Assembly: GCF_003465825.1 (NCBI RefSeq)
Contig: NZ_QSBV01000028.1
Span: 1-15,745, forward strand
Reading direction: 5' to 3'
DNA length: 15,745 bases
DNA from: Collinsella sp. AF02-46-1
Lineage (GTDB): Bacteria; Actinomycetota; Coriobacteriia; Coriobacteriales; Coriobacteriaceae
Under the pieces are notes generated by a model. That model saw only the letters and a program-made list of their open reading frames with translations. It was not told the DNA's origin and searched no databases. This document shows positions 6,451-15,745 of this stretch, in pieces; position 1 is the stretch's first letter, and every line of letters starts with the position of its first letter. The position numbers and the translations under genes are program-made.

Positions 6451-6489
6451 GTCCCAGTCTAAAAACGCGTGGACTTTTCTGGGCGCTAG

Positions 6490-9186
<2,697 letters not shown>

Positions 9187-9217
9187 CCGCCCGGGCAATA
9201 TCACTAAGGAGAAAATA

Positions 9218-10666
9218 ATGGCTGAAAAATACGACGATCTGGCCAGATCCATACTCGAGAACGTAGGCGGCACAGAGAACGTCGCCAGCGTCGCGCACTG
9301 CATCACGCGCGTGCGCTTCAAACTCAAGGACGAGTCCCGCGCCAACACTGCCAAGATCGAGGCCCTCAAGGGCGTCATCCAGGTCATCCAGGCCAACGGC
9401 CAGTACCAGGTGGTCGTGGGTAACATCGTCGAGGACGTCTACGACGCGGTCCTGGAGGCCGGCAACTTCTCGGGCGGCGCAAGCGCCGACGACGAGCCCC
9501 AGGGCGATAAGACCGTTGCCTCCGTCGTCATCGACCTCATCTCTGGCATCTTCCAGCCCATCCTGGGACCGCTTGCCGCCGCAGGCATCATGAAGGGACT
9601 GCTTGCCCTCATCACCTACTTCGTCCCGGCCTTTGCAAACGACGGCCTCTACACGCTGCTCTACACCGTGGCTGACGGCTTCTTCTACTTCCTTCCCGTC
9701 GCCCTGGCGTTCAGTGCCGCGCGCAAGTTCCGCATGAACGAGTTCACCGGCGTGGCAATCGGCGTGGCGCTTCTCTACCCGACGATGGTCGCCCTGACCT
9801 CGGGCGAGGCGCTCGGCAGCATCGACCTCGGCGTGGCCGGCACGTTCTCGTGGTACGCCACCGCCCTCGGGCTCCCCATCATCATGCCCGTGTCCGGCTA
9901 CGTGAGCTCGGTGATCCCCGTCCTTCTCATGGTGTGGTTCGGCTCTATCCTTGAGCGCTGGCTCAAGAGCTGGATGCCGGCTGCGCTCAAGATGTTCCTT
10001 GTCCCGCTCGCCACGATGACGGTCTCCATCGTCTTGGGCTACCTCATCATCGGCCCGGTGGCCACCCTCATCACCAACCTGCTGAGCGCGGCATTCTCGT
10101 TCATCTTCCAGCTCCCCGTGGTTGGTTCCGTCCTGGGCAGCGCCCTGGTTGGCGGACTGTGGATGTGCCTCGTCATCTTTGGCTTCCACTGGAGCCTCAT
10201 CCCCATCTCCATCATGAATCTGAACACCCTCGGCCACGACAGCGTGCTCGCCGCCACCATCGGCCACGGGTTCGCGCTCGGAGCGGTCATCTTTGCCATG
10301 TACCTCAGAAACAAGGACGAGCGCTTCCGCGGCATCGCCCTTCCCGCGATGATCTCCGCCTTCTTCTTCGGCGTCACCGAGCCGGGCATCTACGGCATCG
10401 CCCTCCCCAACAAGCGCGCGTTCGTCGTGGCATGCCTGAGCTCCGCCGTGGGCGGCGCTATCGTGGGAATGACTGGCGCTCTCATGTACATCTCGGGCGG
10501 CCTCGGCGTCTTCAACCTGCTCAACTTCATCGACGGGACCCCTGGTGGCGCCGGGATCTCCCACATGATCTTCGCGATCATCGCCTCGCTCATCTCCGCC
10601 GTCCTGGCCTTTGTTATCGAGTTCATCACCTACCGACCCAACGACGAGGAGGAAGGCGCCCACTAG
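9218..10666 (+). CDS. PTS beta-glucoside-family EIIBC component
   Basis: This 482-residue sugar permease of the PTS glucose/beta-glucoside superfamily imports and phosphorylates its sugar. The N-terminal IIB domain (about 1-85) carries the phosphorylated Cys28 in VAHCITRVRFKL. A charged linker (DDEPQGDK) leads to the multispanning IIC domain (about 105-470), with the substrate-site motif FGVTEPGIYGI (Glu388). It lacks the C-terminal IIA domain found in BglF-type IIBCA proteins, so an EIIA from elsewhere must donate phosphate. AAGGAG lies six bases before the ATG. It follows the GH1 gene closely, and together they define beta-glucoside uptake and cleavage. Likely substrates are cellobiose, arbutin, salicin or similar; family-level only. 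Confidence 0.96.
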   Translation: MAEKYDDLARSILENVGGTENVASVAHCITRVRFKLKDESRANTAKIEALKGVIQVIQANGQYQVVVGNIVEDVYDAVLEAGNFSGGASADDEPQGDKTVASVVIDLISGIFQPILGPLAAAGIMKGLLALITYFVPAFANDGLYTLLYTVADGFFYFLPVALAFSAARKFRMNEFTGVAIGVALLYPTMVALTSGEALGSIDLGVAGTFSWYATALGLPIIMPVSGYVSSVIPVLLMVWFGSILERWLKSWMPAALKMFLVPLATMTVSIVLGYLIIGPVATLITNLLSAAFSFIFQLPVVGSVLGSALVGGLWMCLVIFGFHWSLIPISIMNLNTLGHDSVLAATIGHGFALGAVIFAMYLRNKDERFRGIALPAMISAFFFGVTEPGIYGIALPNKRAFVVACLSSAVGGAIVGMTGALMYISGGLGVFNLLNFIDGTPGGAGISHMIFAIIASLISAVLAFVIEFITYRPNDEEEGAH

Positions 10667-10674
10667 CTTGCGCC

Positions 10675-10704
10675 CTCCTCAATCAGCTCTATGTAATTGA
10701 GGAG
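10675..10704 (+). other. Hairpin directly after the PTS gene
   Basis: CTCCTCAAT (10675-10683) pairs perfectly with ATTGAGGAG (10696-10704) around a 12-nt loop, 9 bp beyond the EIIBC stop. No T tract follows. It may protect the 3' end of the operon mRNA. Confidence 0.45.
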
Positions 10705-10720
10705 CAGTTGAGGTGGGTGA

Positions 10721-10755
10721 GGGCCGAGGGCGATCAAGGTGGCCGCCCTCGGCCC
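10721..10755 (+). terminator. GC-rich 12-bp stem, probable operon terminator
   Basis: GGGCCGAGGGCG (10721-10732) pairs perfectly with CGCCCTCGGCCC (10744-10755) around an 11-nt loop. It follows the PTS gene and the hairpin at 10675. There is no U tract, so termination is inferred from stem strength and position. Confidence 0.5.
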
Positions 10756-10802
10756 GGGACAACCTGCCAGAAGGCGTTTAGCTTTCTCGGGCGGCGCTGA
10801 AA

Positions 10803-11216
10803 TGAACTGCGCCCCGATACTTGGACGGGTCAATTAGCGGCCTATGCCGCACATGGGGACTGATTTCGGAACTCCTCCGGGGTCAGTCCCTTTTGCTTAA
10901 CCCGCCTCCTCTTGTTCCAGTGAACGGTATAGGCTTCGAGGTCCCGCTTGAACTCCTCGAAGCTCCGCCACGTCCGGCTCCTGTAGAATTCGTCCTTCAG
11001 GCGCCCGGGCAGCAGCTCCGTCGCATGAGCTTGCCCTCGCACGCCGCCGGCCCCGGCCGGGTCCGGGCACCCTTCGGCCTCCCGCTGGCCTTCGGCGCGC
11101 CCGCACCCCCTGTCGCAAAGCTCTGCTGCAAGAGTCCTCAGCGTGGCGTCGTGCCTGACTCTCCCGTCCATAAAGAAGCCCCCATTTCTAATGTTCAAGA
11201 AATGAGGGGCGGTTCA
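10803..11216 (-). mobile_element. Internally deleted IS3-family element (414 bp)
   Basis: The ends are 24-bp imperfect terminal inverted repeats: 10803-10826 on the plus strand (TGAACTGCGCCCC...) and 11193-11216 on the minus strand (TGAACCGCCCCTC...). They match at 17 of 24 positions without gaps. Between them lies a single minus-strand frame joining an OrfA-like start to an OrfB-like C-terminus, 39 bp from the left end as in complete IS3 elements. A complete element would be about 1.2-1.5 kb, so most of the transposase has gone. No target-site duplication is visible. Confidence 0.8.
10842..11171 (-). pseudogene. IS3-family transposase remnant (OrfA start joined to OrfB end)
   Basis: From ATG at 11171 the frame reads MDGRVRHDATLRTLAAELCDRGCG, resembling the helix-turn-helix start of IS3 OrfA proteins. 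After a low-complexity Gly/Ala/Pro junction it continues as GRLKDEFYRSRTWRSFEEF and then LEAYTVHWNKRRRVKQKGLTPEEF, the C-terminal end of an IS3 OrfB integrase core. The DDE catalytic core is almost entirely missing, so it cannot transpose alone. The C-terminal match is clear; the OrfA match is tentative. A TTG at 11196-11198 inside the terminal repeat could extend the frame but is unlikely to be a start. Confidence 0.8.
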
Positions 11217-11224
11217 ATTTCGGG

Positions 11225-11270
11225 ACGGGGATTAAATAATCATTCGGAGCAAATCTATTTTTATCCCCGT
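11225..11270. other. Weak long-loop inverted repeat between IS remnant and rlmD
   Basis: ACGGGGAT (11225-11232) pairs with ATCCCCGT (11263-11270) across a 30-nt AT-rich loop, continuing imperfectly with A/T pairs. It lies downstream of rlmD and could be its 3' structure. Otherwise the 92 bp between the IS end and rlmD hold nothing recognisable. Confidence 0.3.
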
Positions 11271-11308
11271 GCCAGAAAAATCATCGGGCGTGGTCTGGGG
11301 CAAACAGT

Positions 11309-12622
11309 CTAGTTGCGCTTGAGGTGGACGACGGTTTCGCAGTGGAAGGTTTGCGGGAACAGATCGACCGGCGTGATCTTGACGGGGGAGAAGGTACCTT
11401 CCTCGACAAAGCGCTTAAGGTCGCGTGCCAGGGTGGCGGGGTCGCAGCTCACGTAGGCGACATCGCGAGCGCTCGTGCTGGCGATAAGGTCGATCGCCTC
11501 GGGGGCGAGGCCTGCGCGCGGCGGGTCGACCACCAAGACGTCGGCATCCTGGTCGGGGAACTCGCGCACCGCGTCTCCGCCAATGACGTCGACGTTATCA
11601 AGCTTGTTGATTTCCAGGTTACGGTGCAGGTCGCGCACGGCCGGGCCGTAGGCCTCGACGGCGGCGACGAAGTCGCAGCGGCGGGCGAGCGGCAGGGTAA
11701 AGGTTCCGGCGCCGCAGTACAGGTCCACGGCAAGCTCGTCTTCTTGCGGGTCGAGCGCTTCCATGACAAGCTCGATCAAAATCTCAGCACCCTTGGTGTT
11801 GACTTGGAAAAAAGACGGGGCAGACAAGCGCATCTGACCCTCGGCGATATTCTCGGTCCATGAGCCCTCTCCGGCGAGCATTTCGACCTTGGAGACACGG
11901 CGGGCCTTCTTCTCACCCTTGCTCATAACGCGCACTATGCTCGTGGGGTGTGCGGCGTCTGCCAGCACGCGCGAGACTTGCGAGCGCGGAAACGACCCCG
12001 TGGGCGTCCAGAGCGCGACCTCGAGCGCTTTGGTGCGACGCGAGGCGCGAATGCCCACGCGCTCCAAGCCCAGGTCGTGGCTGCCGCTCAGATAATTGAG
12101 CGCGCCGACAACCGATTTGAGTGCCTTGGGGAAGCGCTTATCGAACAGCGGGCACGAATCGACGGTCACGATCTTGCTGGGATCGACGCCGTGCATGCCA
12201 AGACGAACGCGGCCGTTAACGACGGTCGGTTCGAGCTCAATTTTATTGCGGTAGCCCCAATCGTCCTTGGTGTGGCGGATGGGCTGCACCAGCTCGTCGA
12301 CTTGCTCAGGGGTGAACTTGCCGATGCGCTCGAGCGTGGAGCGCAGGTTTTGCTCCTTGGCGGCAAGCTGAGCGGTGCGCGAGAGATTGCCCCACGAGCA
12401 GCCACCGCAGATGCCCACGAAGGGGCAGGGAGGCTGAATTCGATCGGGGCTCGGTTCCAGAATCTCGGTGGCGCGGGCGCGCATAAACGATTTGCCGTCC
12501 TGCACGATTTCGGCCTCGACGGTGTCGCCCGCCACGGCGCCCTGCACAAATACGGCTTTGCCGTTATCGGCATGCGCCAGACCATCGGCGCCGTAGGTCA
12601 TCGATTCTATAGTGAGCTTCAT
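11309..12622 (-). CDS. rlmD: RlmD/TrmA-type rRNA (uracil-5-)-methyltransferase
   Basis: This 437-residue SAM-dependent methyltransferase makes 5-methyluridine in 23S rRNA (RlmD-like). The N-terminal TRAM domain covers about 1-55. A 4Fe-4S cluster is built from Cys66, Cys72, Cys75 (CPFVGICGGC) and Cys157 (DSCPLF). The catalytic domain has the SAM loop DLYCGAGTF (300-308), VVDPPRAG (364-371), and the nucleophile Cys393 in YVSCDPATLARD. I choose the ATG at 12622 because the TRAM domain begins there and AGGCAGGG lies just upstream; an in-frame ATG at 12637 adds five residues. Gram-positive genomes often carry paralogues of this family, so RlmCD or TrmA-like specificity cannot be excluded. It lies downstream of ppk1 but behind that gene's terminator. 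Confidence 0.92.
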   Translation of the reverse strand: MKLTIESMTYGADGLAHADNGKAVFVQGAVAGDTVEAEIVQDGKSFMRARATEILEPSPDRIQPPCPFVGICGGCSWGNLSRTAQLAAKEQNLRSTLERIGKFTPEQVDELVQPIRHTKDDWGYRNKIELEPTVVNGRVRLGMHGVDPSKIVTVDSCPLFDKRFPKALKSVVGALNYLSGSHDLGLERVGIRASRRTKALEVALWTPTGSFPRSQVSRVLADAAHPTSIVRVMSKGEKKARRVSKVEMLAGEGSWTENIAEGQMRLSAPSFFQVNTKGAEILIELVMEALDPQEDELAVDLYCGAGTFTLPLARRCDFVAAVEAYGPAVRDLHRNLEINKLDNVDVIGGDAVREFPDQDADVLVVDPPRAGLAPEAIDLIASTSARDVAYVSCDPATLARDLKRFVEEGTFSPVKITPVDLFPQTFHCETVVHLKRN

Positions 12623-12671
12623 ATCCCTGCCTGTCATTCGCGTTGTTGTCCGCAACCATGGTAGCAGGGAA

Positions 12672-12713
12672 AAGCGCCCCGTACCTGAGGCATTCCTCAA
12701 ATACGGGGCGCTT
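12672..12713 (-). terminator. Intrinsic terminator of ppk1
   Basis: A perfect 12-bp stem (12672-12683 with 12702-12713) encloses a second 5-bp stem TGAGG/CCTCA (12686-12690 with 12695-12699). On the minus strand it ends GCGCTTTTCCC, giving a short U tract, 11 bp beyond the ppk1 stop. It separates ppk1 from rlmD, whose start is 49 bp further on. Confidence 0.8.
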
Positions 12714-12723
12714 CTACAAACGT

Positions 12724-15171
12724 CTATTTCGTCTTGCCGGTAATGAGCGTCTTGAGTCCTAGGCCGATTAGGCCCAAGCCCATGCGCACGCGACCGGGGC
12801 GATGGCGCTCGATGGCTTTGGTCTTGCCGGCGGGTTTCTCGCGGCGGGCGCTTGCCTGGGGCGCGGGCTTGGCGGTCTGCGGCTGAGGCTGGGGCGCATG
12901 CTCGGGCTCGGGCTCGGGCTCCAGGTCGGGCTCGATGACGGTCGCCTGGACCTTCTGTACCTTAGGGGCTGCCGGCTGTGGCTCGGGCTTGGGACCCAGA
13001 ACAGGTGCGGATTCCGGTTTTGCTTTGGCGACGGGCTCCGAAGCCACGGCTGCGGACTCGGCGTTGCGATAAGCGCGCTCCAACAGGAACTCCTGCGAGT
13101 TAAAGGGCTTCTCACCCTCTTTTCGCTCTACGGGAACCCAGGTGCCGTCGCTCGTCAGGCTACGTGCCTTCACGTTGTCGCGCAGCTGCACACCCATGTA
13201 CTCGTGCACCAGCGCGCGGCAGGTGGGGTCGAGCACGGGGAAGGCGATCTCCACGCGATGCTCGGTGTTGCGCGTCATCATGTCGGCAGAACTCAGGTAG
13301 ATCATGTCCGAGTCCACGCCGAAGGCATAGACGCGCGCGTGCTCCAAGAAACGTCCGACGATAGAACGTACGTGCACGTTTTTGGTCTTGCCCGCAATGT
13401 TGGGCTTCAGGCACGAGATACCGCGGATGATCATGTCCACGCGCACACCGGCACACGATGCCTCGGCGATCTTGTCGATGACCTCGCGGTCGGTCAGCGA
13501 GTTGAGCTTAAAGAATACGCGCGCGGGCTCGCCGGCGAGAGCGCGTTGTATCTCGCGGTCCAGACCGCGCATGATGAGTGGCTTGAGACCGACGGGCGCC
13601 ACGCCCAAAAAGCGGTAGTCGCCGCGCAGGTTGCCCAGCGACAGGTTGCGGAAGAACAAGTTGGCGTCTTCGCCGATGCCGGGATGGGCGGTCATGAGCA
13701 TAAAGTCGCTGTAGAGCTTGGCCGTCTTCTCGTTAAAGTTGCCGGTGCCCAAAAGCGTGAGTCGAGTGAGCGCCATGCCCTCGCGATAGGTGAGCTGGCA
13801 GATCTTTGAGTGGCATTTAAAACCCTCGGAGCCATAGATGACGGTGCAGCCCGCTTCTTCCAGACGCTCTGCCCACTCGATGTTATTTTGCTCGTCAAAG
13901 CGCGCGCGGAGCTCCATGAGCACCGTGACCTCTTTGCCGTTCTCGGCGGCGTCAATCAACGACTCGCACAGACGACTCTGCTTGGCCACGCGGTAGAGCG
14001 TGATGCGCAGCGAGATGCACTCGGGGTCGTATGCGGCCTCGTGTACCAGGTCCAGGAACGGATTCATGGCCTCGTAGGGGTAAAAGAGCAACTTGTCGCC
14101 CTGCAGCACCTGCTCGCGAATGGAGCGGGACATGTCGATGGTGGGGTTGGGCTGAGGCTTAAACGGCGTAAAGAGGAGCTCGTTGCGCAGGTGCTCGGGA
14201 ATTTTGCCCTCGATGCCAAAGACATAGCCCAGGTCGAGCGGGATATCGCAGGTAAAAACCGAGCGGCGCGAAAGCTCGAGCGCTTTGCGGATGGTCTTGA
14301 GTGTCGCCTTCTCGAGCGAACCGGAGACGGCAAGCACCACCGGTTGCAGGCGCAAGCGCTTTTTGAGGATGCGCTTCATGTGCTGGCGGTAATCCTCTTC
14401 CTCCTCGACGCCCTCGCCGTCCGGGTCGATATCGGCATTGCGGGTGACGCGGATCAGAGCGCGGTCGAGCGGCTTATAGGAGCCAAAGCAGCTGTCCAGG
14501 CAGGCGAGAATGACGTCCTCGAGCAAGATGTAGGAGTAGGTGCCGGCGGGCGAGGGGATCTCGACCACGCGGTTCATTGAGGCGGGAATCTCGATAAGGC
14601 CCAGCAGGCTCTCCTCGTCCGTGACACCGTCCAGTCCGCAAGCTAGATAGAGTGCGCCGTTGCGCAGGTTGGGGAAGGGGTGGCGCGGGTCAATGACCAA
14701 CGGCGAGATGACCGGCGACACGTAGGCCTGGAAGTAGCGGGTGACAAAGGTGCGCTCCTCGGGCGTAAGCGAGTCGATGCGAGCGCGGTGAACGCCCAGG
14801 GCGTCGAGCTTGCCCTCGATGCTCTTGAAGATGGTCTCCCAGCGGGTAAGGAGCCCGGGCATCTCGGCCATGACGGCATCGACCTGTTCGGAGGCGGTCA
14901 TATTGCTCTTGTTGTCGACAGGCTGTTTTTTGAGCTCTGCCAGATCGGACAGGCCGCCCACGCGCACCATGAGAAACTCATCGAGGTTAGACTCGAAAAT
15001 CGACACGAACTTTAGCCGCTCGAACAGCGGAACGGTCTCGTCGAAGGCTTCGTCAAGCACACGGTTGTCAAAGCGCAGCCAGCTGAGCTCTCGGTTCTGC
15101 GTGTACGAGAAGTCGCGCGGCGGCTTACGCAGCTTTGCAGCGGCTTGCTTTTTTTCGATTTTGCTCGGCAT
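12724..15171 (-). CDS. ppk1: Polyphosphate kinase 1 with Pro/Glu-rich C-terminal extension
   Basis: This 815-residue PPK1 polymerises the terminal phosphate of ATP into inorganic polyphosphate. The N-terminal domain begins YTQNRELSWLRFDNRVL. The catalytic half has the autophosphorylated His454 (GFKCHSKICQL) and the second essential His611 (FLEHARVYAFG), 157 residues apart as in the E. coli enzyme. The canonical core ends near residue 705. About 110 further residues follow: a Pro/Glu/Ala-rich stretch with LEPEPEPEHAPQPQPQ near 751-766, a basic segment (RREKPAGKTK), and a short hydrophobic end GLGLIGLGLKTLI. That tail is unusual. The start is uncertain between ATGs at 15171 and 15177 (two residues more); GGACAG upstream is a weak Shine-Dalgarno. 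A terminator follows at 12672-12713. Confidence 0.96.
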   Translation of the reverse strand: MPSKIEKKQAAAKLRKPPRDFSYTQNRELSWLRFDNRVLDEAFDETVPLFERLKFVSIFESNLDEFLMVRVGGLSDLAELKKQPVDNKSNMTASEQVDAVMAEMPGLLTRWETIFKSIEGKLDALGVHRARIDSLTPEERTFVTRYFQAYVSPVISPLVIDPRHPFPNLRNGALYLACGLDGVTDEESLLGLIEIPASMNRVVEIPSPAGTYSYILLEDVILACLDSCFGSYKPLDRALIRVTRNADIDPDGEGVEEEEDYRQHMKRILKKRLRLQPVVLAVSGSLEKATLKTIRKALELSRRSVFTCDIPLDLGYVFGIEGKIPEHLRNELLFTPFKPQPNPTIDMSRSIREQVLQGDKLLFYPYEAMNPFLDLVHEAAYDPECISLRITLYRVAKQSRLCESLIDAAENGKEVTVLMELRARFDEQNNIEWAERLEEAGCTVIYGSEGFKCHSKICQLTYREGMALTRLTLLGTGNFNEKTAKLYSDFMLMTAHPGIGEDANLFFRNLSLGNLRGDYRFLGVAPVGLKPLIMRGLDREIQRALAGEPARVFFKLNSLTDREVIDKIAEASCAGVRVDMIIRGISCLKPNIAGKTKNVHVRSIVGRFLEHARVYAFGVDSDMIYLSSADMMTRNTEHRVEIAFPVLDPTCRALVHEYMGVQLRDNVKARSLTSDGTWVPVERKEGEKPFNSQEFLLERAYRNAESAAVASEPVAKAKPESAPVLGPKPEPQPAAPKVQKVQATVIEPDLEPEPEPEHAPQPQPQTAKPAPQASARREKPAGKTKAIERHRPGRVRMGLGLIGLGLKTLITGKTK

Positions 15172-15188
15172 ATGCATCTGTCCGTTCA

Positions 15189-15203
15189 GTCCCCGTGGGG
15201 GAC
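15189..15203 (-). other. Hairpin in the ppk1 translation-start region
   Basis: GTCCCC (15189-15194) pairs with GGGGAC (15198-15203) around a 3-nt loop, about 18 bp before the ppk1 start. Being so close to the weak ribosome-binding site it could limit translation initiation. Confidence 0.45.
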
Positions 15204-15265
15204 GGTTGCCTAACACTATTCACTATTGTCTCAATTTAGTCGACCTATGGCACGGACGTATCGCG

Positions 15266-15588
15266 TGAACGGTATCTTTACCTACTTCTTACGCTGACAA
15301 GCCATAGAGCTGACGCCCTTCGCGTTGTGAAAAACGGTCTATATCCTCACTCAACTGGTGAGTATGTGTGAATAAGAATGATAGGTAGCTGAATATCATC
15401 GAATACAGACAGAAACACGAACAAGCGTCATTTATATACATAAAACCGTTTTAGATATGCAATTCTTAATCGAAAGATTGGAGTTGTAATTGCGAATGAT
15501 TTTTAAGAAAAAAGAGCATTTACCTTAGAAAAGCTACTTTAGAACGCCGAAGTGCATTATGGGGGAATCATATTCTATATACCGTTCA
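15266..15588. repeat. ATACCGTTCA motif in opposite orientation in two divergent promoter regions
   Basis: The 10-mer ATACCGTTCA occurs on the minus strand at 15266-15275 (facing ppk1) and on the plus strand at 15579-15588 (facing the gene at 15729). A shortened copy ACCGTTC follows at 15602-15608, 21 bp (two helical turns) after the second. This could be a regulator-binding motif shared by the two genes. Confidence 0.4.
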
Positions 15589-15618
15589 TCGAACTTTGTT
15601 GACCGTTCGGGGGCGAGG

Positions 15619-15647
15619 TGGAATTGCGGTTGGAATTTGGATATAAC
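15619..15647 (+). promoter_or_regulatory. Candidate promoter of the right-edge gene
   Basis: TATAAC (15642-15647) is a good -10 box; at 17-bp spacing the -35 position TGGAAT (15619-15624) is weak. A start near 15654 would give a leader of about 75 nt with two hairpins. The ACCGTTC copies lie just upstream, where an activator could act. Confidence 0.4.
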
Positions 15648-15663
15648 TAGAGCTGTCAGCAAG

Positions 15664-15710
15664 CAGCACCCGTTACGGAAGGGTGCTGAGAGATTCGGCC
15701 GAAAGGCCCG
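15664..15710 (+). other. Two-hairpin structured leader
   Basis: Hairpin 1: CAGCACCC (15664-15671) with GGGTGCTG (15681-15688), 9-nt loop. Hairpin 2: GGCC (15697-15700) with GGCC (15705-15708) closed by a GAAA tetraloop, extended by TTC with GAA past one bulged C. I do not recognise it as a known riboswitch class; it could be an mRNA-stabilising leader. Confidence 0.5.
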
Positions 15711-15728
15711 AAAGAAAGGTAGGAGGCC

Positions 15729-15745
15729 ATGACGAAAGGTCTGCA
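15729..15745 (+). CDS. Start of a gene cut by the window edge
   Basis: An ATG at 15729 begins MTKGL and runs off the window. AGGAGG lies only two bases before it, closer than usual, although AAAGG slightly further upstream has better spacing, and the true start could lie beyond the window. A promoter candidate and a structured leader precede it. The product cannot be identified from five codons. Confidence 0.45.

Larger units (their letters stand above)
15172..15728. other. AT-rich intergenic region between ppk1 and the right-edge gene
   Basis: This 557-bp gap has no credible coding sequence; the longest frames seen are under 20 codons. The middle (about 15300-15600) is clearly more AT-rich than anything else in the window. 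It contains the ppk1 leader hairpin, a tandem CACTATT (15214-15227), the ACCGTTC motifs, a -10 candidate and a two-hairpin leader. It probably holds divergent promoters for ppk1 and the gene at 15729. Confidence 0.65.

Noticed and set aside
15664..15715. A thiamine-pyrophosphate or other known riboswitch, prompted by GGGTGCTGAGAGA
   Set aside because: The remaining conserved TPP-aptamer elements are missing and the distance to the ATG is too short.

Overview
The window looks like a chromosomal segment of a gut-associated Coriobacteriia member, most likely Collinsella or a close relative. This rests on the GC-rich actinobacterial-type coding, single-domain Pta, PPK1, an Asn/Thr-type P1 peptidase, and a PTS beta-glucoside cassette in an anaerobe-like gene set. 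It is an inference from gene content; no rRNA or tRNA gene is present to confirm it.

Layout, left to right. (1) 1-1340: a hairpin terminator, then pta (phosphate acetyltransferase, minus strand). Its start region is divergent from glf, with two back-to-back TATAAT boxes between them. (2) 1341-3567: glf (UDP-galactopyranose mutase) and an overlapping family 2 glycosyltransferase form a two-gene unit, probably for a galactofuranose-containing cell-surface glycan. (3) 3568-3928: a palindrome-rich gap. It holds an inverted duplication of the glycosyltransferase 3' end, a 23-codon vestige of a second convergent glycosyltransferase gene, and a separate 29-bp perfect inverted repeat. (4) 3929-6152, minus strand: a DJ-1/PfpI protein and Maf (overlapping by ATGA), followed by a P1-family autoprocessing peptidase. 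(5) 6153-6652: a gap with a dispersed-type palindrome, a candidate promoter and a strong intrinsic terminator, which together look like an attenuated leader. (6) 6653-10666: a three-gene carbohydrate operon of an EamA/DMT transporter, a GH1 6-phospho-beta-glucosidase and a PTS EIIBC of the beta-glucoside family. Its codon use is visibly more C/G-ending than that of glf and the glycosyltransferase. (7) 10803-11216: a 414-bp internally deleted IS3-family element with 24-bp imperfect terminal inverted repeats. (8) 11309-15171, minus strand: an RlmD/TrmA-type rRNA uracil methyltransferase and ppk1 (polyphosphate kinase), separated by the ppk1 terminator. PPK1 carries an unusual Pro/Glu-rich tail. 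(9) 15172-15745: an AT-rich gap leading to the first codons of a plus-strand gene cut by the window edge.

How the genes fit together: the beta-glucoside cassette imports and phosphorylates a beta-glucoside (EIIBC, needing an EIIA from elsewhere) and cleaves the phosphorylated glycoside (GH1). The DMT protein may move a product or aglycone. The cassette lies between repeat-rich DNA and an IS remnant, which suggests acquisition. Pta belongs to acetate/acetyl-phosphate fermentation, Ppk1 to phosphate and energy storage, and Maf and DJ-1 to nucleotide-pool and protein/metabolite quality control. I did not find a convincing wholly new defence or mobile system. The best leads are the palindromic scar at 3547-3916, the leader at 6421-6535, the IS-derived miniature element, the Ppk1 tail, and the shared motif in the divergent 15.2-15.7 kb promoter region.
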